A stretch of DNA of 64,000 bases. Origin: Actinomycetota bacterium. GTDB lineage: Bacteria > Actinomycetota > Thermoleophilia > RBG-16-64-13. Numbering within the stretch: the stretch's first letter is position 1; every line of letters starts with the position of its first letter. The notes under the pieces were generated by a model. That model worked only from the letters and a program-made list of their open reading frames with translations. It was not told the DNA's origin and searched no databases. Positions 41,894-50,506 of this stretch are shown one piece after another. Both the position numbers and the translations under genes were made by a program. Location of the stretch: the NCBI GenBank assembly GCA_018830645.1, contig JAHJSA010000013.1, forward strand, positions 124,001-188,000, given 5' to 3'.

Positions 41894-43567
41894 TTAGTCA
41901 TCAGGCGCTTTCGACAGGACCCACTCGGGATGCGATCGCGTACCACGATTGACGATGTCGCCGCAGAGCCGGAGCTCTTGCAGCAGGTTGTGGACCTTCC
42001 GCCGTTTCTGTTCGTGGGTAAGCCGGTCAGGTAGTTTCGCCAACAGCGCATCGTCGACCTCCTTACGACCCACCGGCTCATGCTCGTGTACCAGCGCCAG
42101 GATGAGGTCCAGGTAGTACTGCTTGTCAAACCCACGCTCCCGGATGTGCCGCCCCGTCTCGCCGGTGGCTCTTGCGATCGCACCTGCCACGATCAGATTT
42201 GGATATCGGCCCTCGACCAAGCCGGCGGCTTTCAGGCGACGGTGCTCGTCCCGGCCCATTCGGTGCCTCTTCTGAACCCGGTCGAGCTGCATGACCTGCC
42301 ATAGATCGAGATCGGTTCGCTCCATCAAGAGCCGTGTGTATCGTTCGTCGAGGATTCGGCCACTGATCGTAACCGCAACGCGCCCCGGCTCGGACAGGTC
42401 GTAGTCGGGCAAGGGGAACGAGCGCCGCCGTTGCGTCTCGAACATGCGCTTGATCCCGCCACCCTGCGTATCGATCAAGTTCAACTCGACCATAGCATCC
42501 GCGAGGAAGGGGTTACGGTAGATGGCCTGCGGAGCATCCTGGCGAATCACCGTCTCAACATCACCCGGCAGGAAATCGCCAACGTTGGCCAAGAGAATCC
42601 GGTCGGGGAACTCGACCACGACGACACGCCCGTGCAGGCCGTAGTCCTGGTGCGCGACGCAGTTGTGCAGAGCCTCACGGATGACCCACGGGTCGTATTG
42701 TGTAATCTCGTGCGGGAACAACGTCCCACTGGGCAGGGCGCGCACAATCAGGTTGCGGATACGCTTCTGCAGACGATCGCCTGCAAGCAAGAAGGGCGGG
42801 CCGAAGTGCTCGTAGTCGAGTTCACGGTTGTCGGCTTCCTTCAACACCCATGAGATCTTGGCGACTGCAGGCGAAAGCAGAGCGGCCGACTCCGGGCGGC
42901 CGAGCAGGAGCAGGGCAGAGTGAGTCACTGCCCCGTGCTTCATGAGCCTTGCCTTGTTGAGAAAGGTGATGTCGTCCCAGTCGGCTACTTCACCCGCCTG
43001 CCCCGGATGCTTGACTGAAAACTGCTCACGAGCCTTGCTCAGCGCCTCGGGATCCAAGTCTGCTACCGTGGCGGCGTCGCATACGTCCGCCGACCAGTCA
43101 CGCCGCCGCGTCCAGATCGCCCGCGCCTTCTCGGGGTGCTTGGCCAGTTCGGTCTTGCTCGAGCCCACACGGATGTACGGCGTTCCGTAGAAGCTGACAG
43201 GCTGATCGCGTGCCGGGCAAACCTCAAGCACGAGGACGTGGCCATCGGGATGCTCGACGACGAGCACCTCGAAGCCCGGGTTCGGACGGAGTCCTGCCGC
43301 AAGCCAGGGAAGCAGATCCTGGTTGCCCTTGCCCTTCGTCGCATAGGGATCGAAGCTCGTGCCGACTACTTCGTGCGTGGAGTTGTCGACGCCGAAAACC
43401 AGATAGCCACGCGATTCGCCCGCCAGGCACGCGGCGTTGGCGAGAGCTGATAGGTACTCACCGAGAAGCTGGGCTTCAACGTGATTGGCCTTGAACTCCA
43501 GCCACTCGGTCTCCCTGGGTCGGGCGCGAAGGCGGTCGACGAGTCCGATGTCTCCGCTGCCGGTCAT
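41894..43567 (-). CDS. AlbA_2 (Schlafen-like) domain ATP-binding protein, putative regulator or defence factor
   Basis: The 557-residue protein opens with the AlbA_2 domain (ETEWLEFKAN, AYIVFGVD-like GYLVFGVDNS, YIRVGSSKTEL). A GHKL-like central part follows (VIREALHNCVAHQDYGLHGRVVV) and then winged-helix segments. Such proteins are frequent in type I R-M and other defence loci, with unproven function. Its ATG overlaps the stop of the upstream XRE-HsdS chimera as ATGA, so it belongs to the island's transcript. Confidence 0.82.
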   Translation of the reverse strand: MTGSGDIGLVDRLRARPRETEWLEFKANHVEAQLLGEYLSALANAACLAGESRGYLVFGVDNSTHEVVGTSFDPYATKGKGNQDLLPWLAAGLRPNPGFEVLVVEHPDGHVLVLEVCPARDQPVSFYGTPYIRVGSSKTELAKHPEKARAIWTRRRDWSADVCDAATVADLDPEALSKAREQFSVKHPGQAGEVADWDDITFLNKARLMKHGAVTHSALLLLGRPESAALLSPAVAKISWVLKEADNRELDYEHFGPPFLLAGDRLQKRIRNLIVRALPSGTLFPHEITQYDPWVIREALHNCVAHQDYGLHGRVVVVEFPDRILLANVGDFLPGDVETVIRQDAPQAIYRNPFLADAMVELNLIDTQGGGIKRMFETQRRRSFPLPDYDLSEPGRVAVTISGRILDERYTRLLMERTDLDLWQVMQLDRVQKRHRMGRDEHRRLKAAGLVEGRYPNLIVAGAIARATGETGRHIRERGFDKQYYLDLILALVHEHEPVGRKEVDDALLAKLPDRLTHEQKRRKVHNLLQELRLCGDIVNRGTRSHPEWVLSKAPDD

Positions 43568-44100
43568 GCCTCGACTTCCGCGAAGGCGCCGTCGAGATCT
43601 TCGGCCACCTCATCCCCAACCTCGTTGGGAATGGAGGCCTCGTCGAGGGGCTCGGGCTCGTAAGCCTCGTCTTGCAGGCGCGTCGCCGCGTCGCGCACAT
43701 CCAGCTTGCCGGTGACTACGTCAGCGATCAGGCGGGTGCGGTATTCGCGGAGGAGGCTCGAGCTTCGGCTCGCCGCATCAATGGCGCTCTGAAGTTTTGC
43801 TGCCTCAACCCCCACAGCCGCGAGAATCGCGTCCTGTTCGTCAAGACGTGGAACGCCAAGCCACAGACGGCCAAGAATCTGCATGTTGAGGCCCTGGGGA
43901 GTCGCAAAGCACAGATAGCCGAACGGCGTGTGGGTCGCCTTTGCCACCTTCTCCGCCTGGCCGAATCCCAGCCTGCCGGTGCGCTCCCACTCGAGGACCC
44001 GTTCGGGCTTCGCTCCGACCTTCTTCGCTAGAGCGTCTTCGCTTAGCCCGGCACGCTCGCGGGCCCAGCGGAGTAGGGAAGGTTCAAGGGCAACATTCAC
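43564..44100 (-). CDS. chimeric protein: XRE-type helix-turn-helix joined to an HsdS carboxyl end
   Basis: Residues 1-67 match the helix-turn-helix part of XRE/ImmA-type regulators (LLRWARERAGLSEDALAKK, ATHTPFGYL). From about residue 72 the protein is the carboxyl end of an HsdS subunit ([31 protein letters not shown]). The same HsdS ending occurs in the full hsdS gene at 46902. The join lies where the metallopeptidase part of an ImmA protein would begin. A GTG start at 44100 has no clear ribosome binding site. It is most likely a recombination product and may not function. Confidence 0.7.
   Translation of the reverse strand: MNVALEPSLLRWARERAGLSEDALAKKVGAKPERVLEWERTGRLGFGQAEKVAKATHTPFGYLCFATPQGLNMQILGRLWLGVPRLDEQDAILAAVGVEAAKLQSAIDAASRSSSLLREYRTRLIADVVTGKLDVRDAATRLQDEAYEPEPLDEASIPNEVGDEVAEDLDGAFAEVEA
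43720..43755. repeat. hsdS 3'-end repeat, copy 1 (second copy 47062-47097)
   Basis: About 36 bp (key bases GATCAGGCGGGTGCGGTATT) are nearly identical between the chimeric gene and the true hsdS end. Such repeats allow recombination between the two. Confidence 0.8.
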
Positions 44101-44208
44101 GGCACACCGCGCTGCACAGATGGGGCGATTGGTCTAACTCACGTTCCGGAGATGATCTTATCGCTTCTCTCGGACAACAGTGGCGGTGCTATGTGGTGGT
44201 GTCGGTGG

Positions 44209-45195
44209 TCATGCCCGGCTCGGTTCGCAGAGAAAATGGGTCACGATGCGCACGAGTACGTCTTTCTCTTCGGGACGGCTTTCGGCGATCATCAGGGTCG
44301 TGGAAACCAGAGCGGCATCCGAGATCAAGTGCTCACCGGCGGGAGTGGTCAGAACGCCGTTTCGCTCCAGGAACCAGAGAAAGAGCGCAGCGGCGATGCG
44401 CTTGTTGCCGTCCACGAAAGCATGGTTCTTGACGAGGAAGTAGAGCAGGTGGGCGGCCTTCTGCTCGAGGCTTGGATAGACGTCCGCGCCGCCGCCGGTC
44501 TGCATGACCGCACCCAAGGCGCTCGCCAGCCCTTTGTCCTTCTCCACCCCGAAGACGGCGGACTCGCCGAAACGCCCGCGCAATTGAGCGACGATACGCA
44601 GGGCTTCCTCGTAGCTCATCATGTGAACGACCTTGCCTGTGGCGGCCGGCGCGTCCACGCGCTGATGGTCGTAGTCGTCGAGCAGGTCTAGGGCGTGGCT
44701 GTATTCGCCGACTACCCGCAACAACGCTTTCGCCTCGTCGCCGGACAGGTCGCGCCGGTTCACCGTATCGGCGATGAGCCGCACGGCCTGATTCAGGTCG
44801 CGCAGGCGGTTCTGGTTGACCGAGTAGCCCTTGAGGATATGGTCCTTCAGGACGTTCGTCGCCCAGATCCGAAACTGGGTGCCGCGCCTGGAATTGACGC
44901 GATAACCAACGGAGATGATGGCGTCCAGGTTGAAGAACTCCACCCGGTACGTCTTGCCATCTGCGGCAGTTGTTGCATTTTTTGCAACAACTGCTTCCCG
45001 CTCCAGCTCTCCTTCCCGAAAGACGTTGCGAAGATGGCGGGAGATCACGGACTTGTCCCGGTCGAATAGCGAGGCCATCTGGTCGAGGCTCAGCCAGAGG
45101 GTCTCCCGCTCCAGCCGGACATCCAGTTCGACCGTGCCGTTCGGGGCCTGATAGAGGACTACATCCCCGCGAAAGTCATCGCTCTGGCTCGTCAT
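44209..45195 (-). CDS. RhuM-Fic/Doc fusion protein
   Basis: The 328-residue protein starts with the RhuM virulence-protein domain (DVRLERETLWLSLDQMASLF, then SVISRHLRNVF). Residues about 190-328 form a Fic/Doc domain with the active-site motif HAFVDGNKRIAAAL. Fic proteins transfer AMP or phosphate to target proteins; Doc is a phage-encoded toxin that phosphorylates EF-Tu. The inhibitory helix motif is not obvious. ATG 45195 follows GAGGAGG and overlaps the stop of a 26-codon frame. Target and antitoxin are unknown. Confidence 0.85.
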   Translation of the reverse strand: MTSQSDDFRGDVVLYQAPNGTVELDVRLERETLWLSLDQMASLFDRDKSVISRHLRNVFREGELEREAVVAKNATTAADGKTYRVEFFNLDAIISVGYRVNSRRGTQFRIWATNVLKDHILKGYSVNQNRLRDLNQAVRLIADTVNRRDLSGDEAKALLRVVGEYSHALDLLDDYDHQRVDAPAATGKVVHMMSYEEALRIVAQLRGRFGESAVFGVEKDKGLASALGAVMQTGGGADVYPSLEQKAAHLLYFLVKNHAFVDGNKRIAAALFLWFLERNGVLTTPAGEHLISDAALVSTTLMIAESRPEEKDVLVRIVTHFLCEPSRA

Positions 45196-45272
45196 TCCAA
45201 GACCTCCTCGGGGGCCACGCGGCTGTCGCCCACATCTTCGTGGGCGTCGGTCGGGGTGGGGGTGGTGGTCAC
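45192..45272 (-). CDS. possible 26-residue peptide upstream of rhuM-fic
   Basis: A GTG frame with GGAGGG six bases upstream encodes 26 residues rich in Thr, Pro and acidic residues, and its TGA overlaps the rhuM-fic ATG. It may be a tiny antitoxin, a translational coupling frame or the remnant start of an hsd gene. No similarity supports any of these. Confidence 0.3.
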   Translation of the reverse strand: MTTTPTPTDAHEDVGDSRVAPEEVLE

Positions 45273-45307
45273 AGGGCGCCCTCCATCAATTGCCCGTCAA
45301 ACAACCG

Positions 45308-46405
45308 TCAAACAAACGCGGCCACAGCGGCCGGCAGCTGTGGCCGGCAGTCGTCAGCAGACCACATCATGCTCAAGCAGGCCTTCAGTTCGGAGCCGGT
45401 CGGCAGCAAGGCTGATCTGGGCGGGGTGAAACGCCTCTTGCGCTCGTCCCAGGCGTATGTGGCCTGTTCTATGCTGCTCTGATCGTGAGAGTGCTCCATG
45501 CTCGCCACCCAGTGAACGGTGGCGAGCAACTCCAGACCGAAGGGCGTCTCGAATCCCTCAACCAGCCTCGCCACGTGGCTGAAATGGGCCTGGGTCGTGG
45601 GGTGAGCCGCGAGGAAGGTGTCCGCGTCTTTGACCGCCCCGGGCACCAGCGTCAGCTGTTTGTCCGGCGCATCGCCCCCATTGGCGTAGCCTGAAACCAG
45701 ATGCCCTTCGATCGCGTGCAGCACATGGCGTAGGTTCTCGGCGTAGGGCCCGTATGGGCCCTTGACAAAGCGCAGGCGAAGCGGCTCACCGGAGACCTGC
45801 AGGAAGTACATCAGCTTGTGCACCTCCAACAATGAGATGGAGGTGTCCATCAGCGCACCCAGATATCTGTCCATGAGGCCGACCAGGGCCGCCCGCCCCG
45901 CTGTCATCCGAGGCACGTTGGTCGAGCGATTGGCCCGCGCTCCAGCCGGTGCAGTACTCGGCTCGAACACCAGAACGTTCACATCGGCGAGCGCGCCTAG
46001 CGCGCCCTCGATCAGCGGACGTACGTCACGCCAATCCAGTCCGCCGAGTCCGCTCCCGAGAGGGGGTATCGCGATGGAACGAATGCCGCGAGCTTGGACT
46101 TCGGCCACAAGGGCCTCGAGCCCGTCGCGGATATCTTCGATCCGGCTCTTCCCCCGCCAGTGGCGCTTGGTCGGGAAGTTGATGATGTATCGTGGCCAAG
46201 TCAGTTCCCCCGTGTCGAACACGAACATCCGGCCCGGCTGCACCTCCCCTCTCCGGCAGGCTGCGGCATAGGCCTTGAAGTTGGCCGGATAGGCCTGCTT
46301 GAACTGCAGCGCGACGCCTCGCCCCATCACGCCCACGCAATTGACGGAGTTCACGAGGGCCTCGCATTCGGCCCGCAGTATGTCACCTCGTGCGAATGTG
46401 ATCAC
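45308..46405 (-). CDS. darG: DarG-like macrodomain antitoxin
   Basis: The 365-residue protein has an N-terminal macrodomain (VNSVNCVGVMGRGVALQFK, PPLGSGLGGLDW) that in DarG removes ADP-ribose from thymidine in DNA. The C-terminal domain (KLMYFLQVSGEPL, FVKGPYGPYAENL, LELLATVHWV) is that of DarG and binds DarT. GTG 46405 after GAAGGAGGATGCC is the likely start. The upstream darT is broken, so this antitoxin stands without an active cognate toxin, at least at this locus. Confidence 0.88.
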   Translation of the reverse strand: MITFARGDILRAECEALVNSVNCVGVMGRGVALQFKQAYPANFKAYAAACRRGEVQPGRMFVFDTGELTWPRYIINFPTKRHWRGKSRIEDIRDGLEALVAEVQARGIRSIAIPPLGSGLGGLDWRDVRPLIEGALGALADVNVLVFEPSTAPAGARANRSTNVPRMTAGRAALVGLMDRYLGALMDTSISLLEVHKLMYFLQVSGEPLRLRFVKGPYGPYAENLRHVLHAIEGHLVSGYANGGDAPDKQLTLVPGAVKDADTFLAAHPTTQAHFSHVARLVEGFETPFGLELLATVHWVASMEHSHDQSSIEQATYAWDERKRRFTPPRSALLPTGSELKACLSMMWSADDCRPQLPAAVAAFV

Positions 46406-46419
46406 GGCATCCTCCTTCG

Positions 46420-46905
46420 TCAAAAGTACCATTCGGGGAGGACAGCAACTACCGGCTTGCGCCCGGCGAAGTTCAGTGCGCGCAGCACCGTCGCGCGCGT
46501 GCCGGCAGATCGGACGCCGATGCGCCTCACAAGATGTCGGGGGAAGAGGCCGTGCACCAGGAACTCCGCCTGCGTGCCTTCCTGGACCTGCTTGTCGCGG
46601 AAATCCGTGCCCTCGATCGCCGTCCAGTCCAGCTCACCGAGCTGGTCCAGCCGGCTCCGGAACTCAGTGTAGGCCGCTCCCGCGTTGGAGAGGGCACGTA
46701 GTCACCAACGGAGTCGCCCGGATGGCACCTCACCGGCAGGGCGAGACGCCTCTCCTTGATGGTGCCCATGCCGATCACCGTCGCTGGACCACCGCGTTCG
46801 GCCATTGCCGAGTCTGACAAAACGCCGCCGTTCGCGAGGATCGACGGTAGGTTCTCAACGTGTGTGATGTGGTAGATGCGGGGGCCGGGAAGGGGGCGGA
46901 GTCAT
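46420..46905 (-). pseudogene. darT: darT, inactivated DNA ADP-ribosyltransferase toxin
   Basis: The original start ATG (46905-46903) overlaps the hsdS stop as ATGA. From it the frame runs off: removing one C from the run at 46880-46884 would join MTPPPSRP to RIYHITHVENLPSIL, the DarT start. The frame continues to GDYVP near 46695, then jumps by frame and by content to NAGAAYTEFRS...TQAEFLVHGLFP, the DarT carboxyl end. Roughly 50 residues of the middle are missing. So the gene carries a frameshift in a homopolymer and an internal deletion. DarT modifies single-stranded DNA; this copy should be inactive. Confidence 0.82.
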
Positions 46906-48359
46906 GCTTCGACCTCCTCGAGGGCACCGTCGAGGACGGCGTCGCCGCCCACCTCATTGTCATCCGGGGGCCCATCGGCATCGTCCAACTGTTCCGGCTC
47001 ATCGACTTCATCCGGCAGTAGCGCCGCCGCTTCGCGCACGTCGAGCTTGCCGGTGACCACGTCTGCGATCAGGCGGGTGCGGTATTCGCGGAGGAGGGCG
47101 ATCTCTCTGGTGGTCCGATGCGCCGCAATGTCTAACAAGTTAGTCTCGTGAGCAAGGTAATCGAGGATCTCACGTTGCTCCTTCAGCCCTGGCGCCAACA
47201 CCCAGAATTCAACTGCGTGCGCTATATTGAACTGCTTTTGCGCCGCTCCGTACTTGACTGCGTCAATCTGACGCCTCATCACGGGAGAGTTGAACAGGTG
47301 TTCGACCCATCGAGGCTCCACCTCTCGCCCACGACGCACAATTACCATCGAAGCGCAGTTGCACGCATCCAGTTCATCGGGCACCATTGCTGCCACGCCA
47401 GGCGCACCAACGCGAACGACAACGACATCACCCGCATGCAGTTGGCTCTTCCGAAGCATGCGATTGCTCTCAGGGCTAATCATGCGGACGTTATCCAACC
47501 TGAAGCGTCCCGGCAGTACGTTATTCCCGAGAAGCATTGGTATACCGGCGTCCACGAAGTAGGAGGAAGGGTTCACCACAACGCCAACGGTGATCTCCGG
47601 TGATACGTACTTGAGCCGCTTCACCTCCCAATGCTCCGGCACGTCCCCCAGCCACGCCACGCCGGATGGCTTGAGTCGCACGCCGGGATCGAGGCCGCGG
47701 GTGACGGCGCGGTGGATGATAGCCTGCTTCTGCTCCTCCAGCAGCTCGATCAGCTTCTGCTTGGCGCGGATGTAGCGGTGGATGCGGCGGTCGGCGTAGT
47801 CGAGGAAGCGGACGATGACGGCTTGTTCGGGGAGGGGTGGGACCGCCAGAGTAAGCCGTTTCAGTTGAGCGGCGTAGATGTGGATCACAGTGAACCCCCG
47901 TCCCATGCACGCCTTCTGAAGGATCGATGGGGGCGAATCAGCAGCGTAGCCAAGGAATCTGGGCACTGTCTCACCGTTAGGACGGAAGACGATCACGTCA
48001 CCACCGCAGCGTGCGCCGGACTCAATGAGGTTGACTGCGGACTTGCCAATCTCACCAACGGTCTCACCACTAGCCGCGAAGAGAACATCGCCGTACAGAA
48101 TCGGGGTGTAGTGGGCAGCCCGTTCTGGCGTTACGAATGAGTCGCAGCTTCGGATGAAGAACTCACGCCGCGTATAGAGACTGCCGTACCTGACGCACGG
48201 CACTCCGGCGGGCACCTCGTCCTCCTTGCTGCCCCCGTTCCCCTTGAACAGCTGACCCATGCGGCCAATCGGCACCACTTCCCAATGCTCCGGCACCTCC
48301 CCCAGCCACGGCACGCCGGAGTCCTTCATCGCGGGATAGGACTTGAGAGCCTGAGTCAA
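46902..48359 (-). CDS. hsdS: type I restriction enzyme specificity subunit
   Basis: The roughly 485-residue protein has two target recognition domains, each opened by the same motif: [14 protein letters not shown] near residue 15 and [14 protein letters not shown] near 233. Conserved helices follow each ([15 protein letters not shown] and [14 protein letters not shown]). The likely start is TTG 48359, which overlaps the Abi stop as TTGA and has GGAGGTGG before it; ATG 48377 is an alternative. It is the only complete hsdS in the window. Its 5' end, centre and 3' end all recur elsewhere in the island. Confidence 0.88.
   Translation of the reverse strand: MTQALKSYPAMKDSGVPWLGEVPEHWEVVPIGRMGQLFKGNGGSKEDEVPAGVPCVRYGSLYTRREFFIRSCDSFVTPERAAHYTPILYGDVLFAASGETVGEIGKSAVNLIESGARCGGDVIVFRPNGETVPRFLGYAADSPPSILQKACMGRGFTVIHIYAAQLKRLTLAVPPLPEQAVIVRFLDYADRRIHRYIRAKQKLIELLEEQKQAIIHRAVTRGLDPGVRLKPSGVAWLGDVPEHWEVKRLKYVSPEITVGVVVNPSSYFVDAGIPMLLGNNVLPGRFRLDNVRMISPESNRMLRKSQLHAGDVVVVRVGAPGVAAMVPDELDACNCASMVIVRRGREVEPRWVEHLFNSPVMRRQIDAVKYGAAQKQFNIAHAVEFWVLAPGLKEQREILDYLAHETNLLDIAAHRTTREIALLREYRTRLIADVVTGKLDVREAAALLPDEVDEPEQLDDADGPPDDNEVGGDAVLDGALEEVEA
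47627..47675. repeat. hsdS conserved-motif repeat, central copy
   Basis: The second TRD of hsdS begins with a 49-bp version of the repeat found at 48281, 49459 and 50428, lacking the GAGTCCTTCATCGCGGGAT-like part. Confidence 0.75.
48281..48347. repeat. hsdS 5'-end repeat, copy a (functional hsdS)
   Basis: A 67-bp segment (beginning CCCAATGCTCCGGCACCTCC, ending ACTTGAG) encodes [23 protein letters not shown]. It matches copy b with 4 mismatches and copy c with 3. Confidence 0.88.
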
Positions 48360-49267
48360 CGGGCCACCTCCTGCCATATGGGCATCCGCTCCCATGCGGC
48401 GGGGAAGTCCATCGCTGCTACCTGAATTCCGTGCCGTGACAGTAAGGCTTTCAGGCGGGCGCGCCAGTGGTGATGTGGGGCGATCACGTCCATGCAGTGG
48501 AGCAGGATGACGAGGGTGTTGTGGAGCCTGCGCGAGCCGACGCGGCACTGGGCCGCAAGCCCAGCCGGCTTGTGACGTGGCAGCAGTGGCGTGATGGTGA
48601 ATTCCCGATTCCACAGCCGACTGTGATGGGCGCAGAAGTTCCGCACGTGCGTAAGGTGATGCAGCCAGGATTGCAGCACCCGTTGATCCACATCGTACGC
48701 ACCTGCAATCGACCGCCGGGCGGGCATGGGTCGGAGGTTGCCGTACCATCGGGAGAGTTGGCCCAGCGACATCACCTCGCACACAGCCCACACAGGTGGT
48801 AGTGCCTCGGCATAGGTGTATTTCAAGTGGCGGATGAAGGTCTCGTCGGAGCGGTTCACCTCTTTTATGAGAGCAGCCAGGTTCTGCTCCCAGTGGTGGC
48901 GATTGGACGCCAGACTGGAATCCAGATGCGCGTGGGGCCCGTGCTGGTGGGCCATCTGGTAGGCCCATTGACTGCGCGCCGACACTTCTACTCGCTCGAT
49001 GGCATCCAGCATCAGGAGGCGCAGCTCACGGTCGAAGACATAGAGGTTCAGGACATCGGAAAAGCGTGTGCCAGGTACGAACCGGTGCGTGACATGATCG
49101 GCTTCGAACGGGAGCCAGTAGGCGCTGAGCCGGTAGTAGCTGAGGTGTTGTAAGTAGAACTGCGCGGTGGCTGCGTCTTCGATGATCATGCCGCGCTGCC
49201 GGAGTAGCTCAACTTGCTGGTCGTAAGTAGTGGGCGGCTTGCGGAAGGGTTGTTTCACCGACCACAC
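48356..49267 (-). CDS. Abi-family (AbiD/AbiF-like, Abi_2) abortive infection protein
   Basis: The 303-residue protein matches Abi_2: [47 protein letters not shown] and, near 212, [13 protein letters not shown], which fits the HEPN RNase motif Arg-x4-His. Such proteins stop phage growth, probably by RNA cleavage. Start may be GTG 49267 or GTG 49258; neither has a clear ribosome binding site. Its stop overlaps the hsdS start, so the two are translated together. A remnant of another Abi carboxyl end lies at 49534. Confidence 0.85.
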   Translation of the reverse strand: MWSVKQPFRKPPTTYDQQVELLRQRGMIIEDAATAQFYLQHLSYYRLSAYWLPFEADHVTHRFVPGTRFSDVLNLYVFDRELRLLMLDAIERVEVSARSQWAYQMAHQHGPHAHLDSSLASNRHHWEQNLAALIKEVNRSDETFIRHLKYTYAEALPPVWAVCEVMSLGQLSRWYGNLRPMPARRSIAGAYDVDQRVLQSWLHHLTHVRNFCAHHSRLWNREFTITPLLPRHKPAGLAAQCRVGSRRLHNTLVILLHCMDVIAPHHHWRARLKALLSRHGIQVAAMDFPAAWERMPIWQEVAR

Positions 49268-49280
49268 CCGGAAAAGAAGT

Positions 49281-49327
49281 AACCCGCCGGTTTGAGGATA
49301 CTCCGAGGAGCATAGCCTTGGCGGGTT
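49281..49327. terminator. inverted repeat, terminator-like, between hsdS fragment b and Abi
   Basis: AACCCGCC (49281-49288) and GGCGGGTT (49320-49327) enclose 31 nt with an inner palindrome CTCCGAGGAG. On the plus strand TTGTT follows. It could be a terminator or a recombination site marking a cassette boundary. Confidence 0.4.
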
Positions 49328-49330
49328 TTG

Positions 49331-49537
49331 TTAATCACCATGATACTCGCTCCCAGGGCCGAAGCCAACGACCGCCCGCAAGAAATGACCGGCCCGCAAT
49401 TCACTACCCCAGACTGCGTTGATGCAGCCATCGACCGAATCGCCCAACCGCCGCACCTCCCAATGCTCCGGCACCTCGCCCAGCCATGGCACGCCGGAGT
49501 CCTTCATCGCCGGATAGGGCTTGAGACTGTGAATCAC
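49331..49537 (-). pseudogene. hsdS amino-terminal fragment b
   Basis: A 68-codon frame from GTG 49537 encodes the HsdS start ([24 protein letters not shown]) and the beginning of a different recognition domain (RRLGDSVDGCINAVWGSE), then stops. The GTG overlaps the stop of the Abi remnant as GTGA, the same junction seen between the intact Abi and hsdS. Confidence 0.82.
49459..49525. repeat. hsdS 5'-end repeat, copy b
   Basis: A 67-bp segment with 4 mismatches to copy a. It is part of hsdS fragment b. Confidence 0.88.
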
Positions 49538-49690
49538 AGCGCCACCGTCCGCCATATGGGCATCCTCTCTCCCTTGCCGGGGGACACTCACCACGGCTGC
49601 TTCGATGCCGTGCCATGCCGAGAGGTCTTTCACGCGGGCGTACCAACGGTGCCTGGGGCGACCACGTCCGTGCGGTGGAGCAGGATCACG
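49534..49690 (-). pseudogene. Abi-family carboxyl-terminal remnant
   Basis: About 50 codons resemble the end of the Abi protein at 48356: AIWAVILLHRTDVVAP in one frame, then HGIEAAVVSVP and finally RMPIWRTVAL before the stop, with frame changes between. It abuts the truncated HEPN gene on one side and hsdS fragment b on the other. Confidence 0.7.
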
Positions 49691-49702
49691 GCCCAAATAG
49701 CG

Positions 49703-49915
49703 CTAGGCAGCGGAGCTACCCACGAGCACCGAGATCCGATCGTACACCTCGCGGGCGACAGATAGGGACTTCTCGGCGGCCTGCTGAGCGTGAAAGGCCG
49801 CATCCTCGGCCAACGGGGGTACCGCCGCCAGGTCGACATCCGCCGCCCTCAAGTCCTGCGCGGCCTTGGCCAGCCAGGCATATGCCTCGCCGGCCCTCGC
49901 AGGATCAAGCGGCAT
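49703..49915 (-). pseudogene. HEPN toxin gene with internal deletion
   Basis: The 70-residue frame has the HEPN start (ARAGEAYAWLAKAAQDLRAA, AFHAQQAAEKSL) and the family's last helix (VAREVYDRI), but the roughly 50-60 residues between them are missing. ATG 49915 overlaps the end of the MNT gene by 11 bp. The deletion removes most of the helical bundle, so activity is unlikely. Confidence 0.75.
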
Positions 49916-50252
49916 GGAGCAAACGCCCTTCCCGGAGAACCGTTCCCGGCAACGAGCTGCGCAGGTGACTAGATCGGGCGAACTGACCCTCAGTCCACAC
50001 CAGAATGTCGCCGGCAGATCTGAGCCCCCACAAGACCTGGTACGCAAGACGACTCCGTCGCTGGGCAGTTGGGGCGGAGTCGGGCACGACGACCATGATG
50101 TCGTAATCGCTGTCCGGTCCAAAATCCCCGCGGGCGCGTGAACCAAATAGGTACACGCGTAATGGGTTGTACGCATCGACGAGCCGGCGAACGATCTCCG
50201 CCAGCAACTCGTCCTGCTCGATCAAGGCAACAACTTGGTCGGATGAGCGCAT
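49905..50252 (-). CDS. minimal nucleotidyltransferase (MNT antitoxin), second pair
   Basis: The 115-residue protein has GSRARGDFGPDSDYD, the GS and DxD nucleotidyltransferase signature, near residues 41-55, and a complete C-terminal half. ATG 50252 is preceded by GGAGGTGG. It would neutralise the HEPN partner encoded downstream, which is truncated. It is only distantly similar to the MNT protein at 35606. Confidence 0.85.
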   Translation of the reverse strand: MRSSDQVVALIEQDELLAEIVRRLVDAYNPLRVYLFGSRARGDFGPDSDYDIMVVVPDSAPTAQRRSRLAYQVLWGLRSAGDILVWTEGQFARSSHLRSSLPGTVLREGRLLHAA

Positions 50253-50326
50253 AGAGTGACCACCTCCGCGGCCTGAACGGCTCCTTAGGTACGTGCGGCC
50301 CGCGTCCGTCCCACAACGTGCGTCTA

Positions 50327-50506
50327 TCATATAACCGCGAGTGGAGCGTCACGGGTGCGCCCCGGGGTCCTTTGTTCTGTCGCAAGGTGTGGCGATTGGC
50401 GCAAGTGAGTCCTGGCCCGCTTGGCCTCCCAATGCTCCGGTACGTCCCCCAGCCACGGCACGCCGGAGTCCTTCATCGCGGGATAGGGCTTGAGGTCGGC
50501 GGTCAT
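50327..50506 (-). pseudogene. hsdS amino-terminal fragment c
   Basis: A 59-codon frame from ATG 50506 encodes [20 protein letters not shown] and DVPEHWEAKRA, then about 28 unrelated residues to a stop. It lies directly behind the broken DUF1016 gene and before the MNT/HEPN pair. Confidence 0.8.
50428..50494. repeat. hsdS 5'-end repeat, copy c
   Basis: A 67-bp segment with 3 mismatches to copy a, inside hsdS fragment c. Confidence 0.88.

Noticed and set aside
46902-48968. 688-codon version of HsdS
   Set aside because: The extra 200 residues overlap the intact Abi gene and lack HsdS similarity; TTG 48359 with GGAGGTGG fits.
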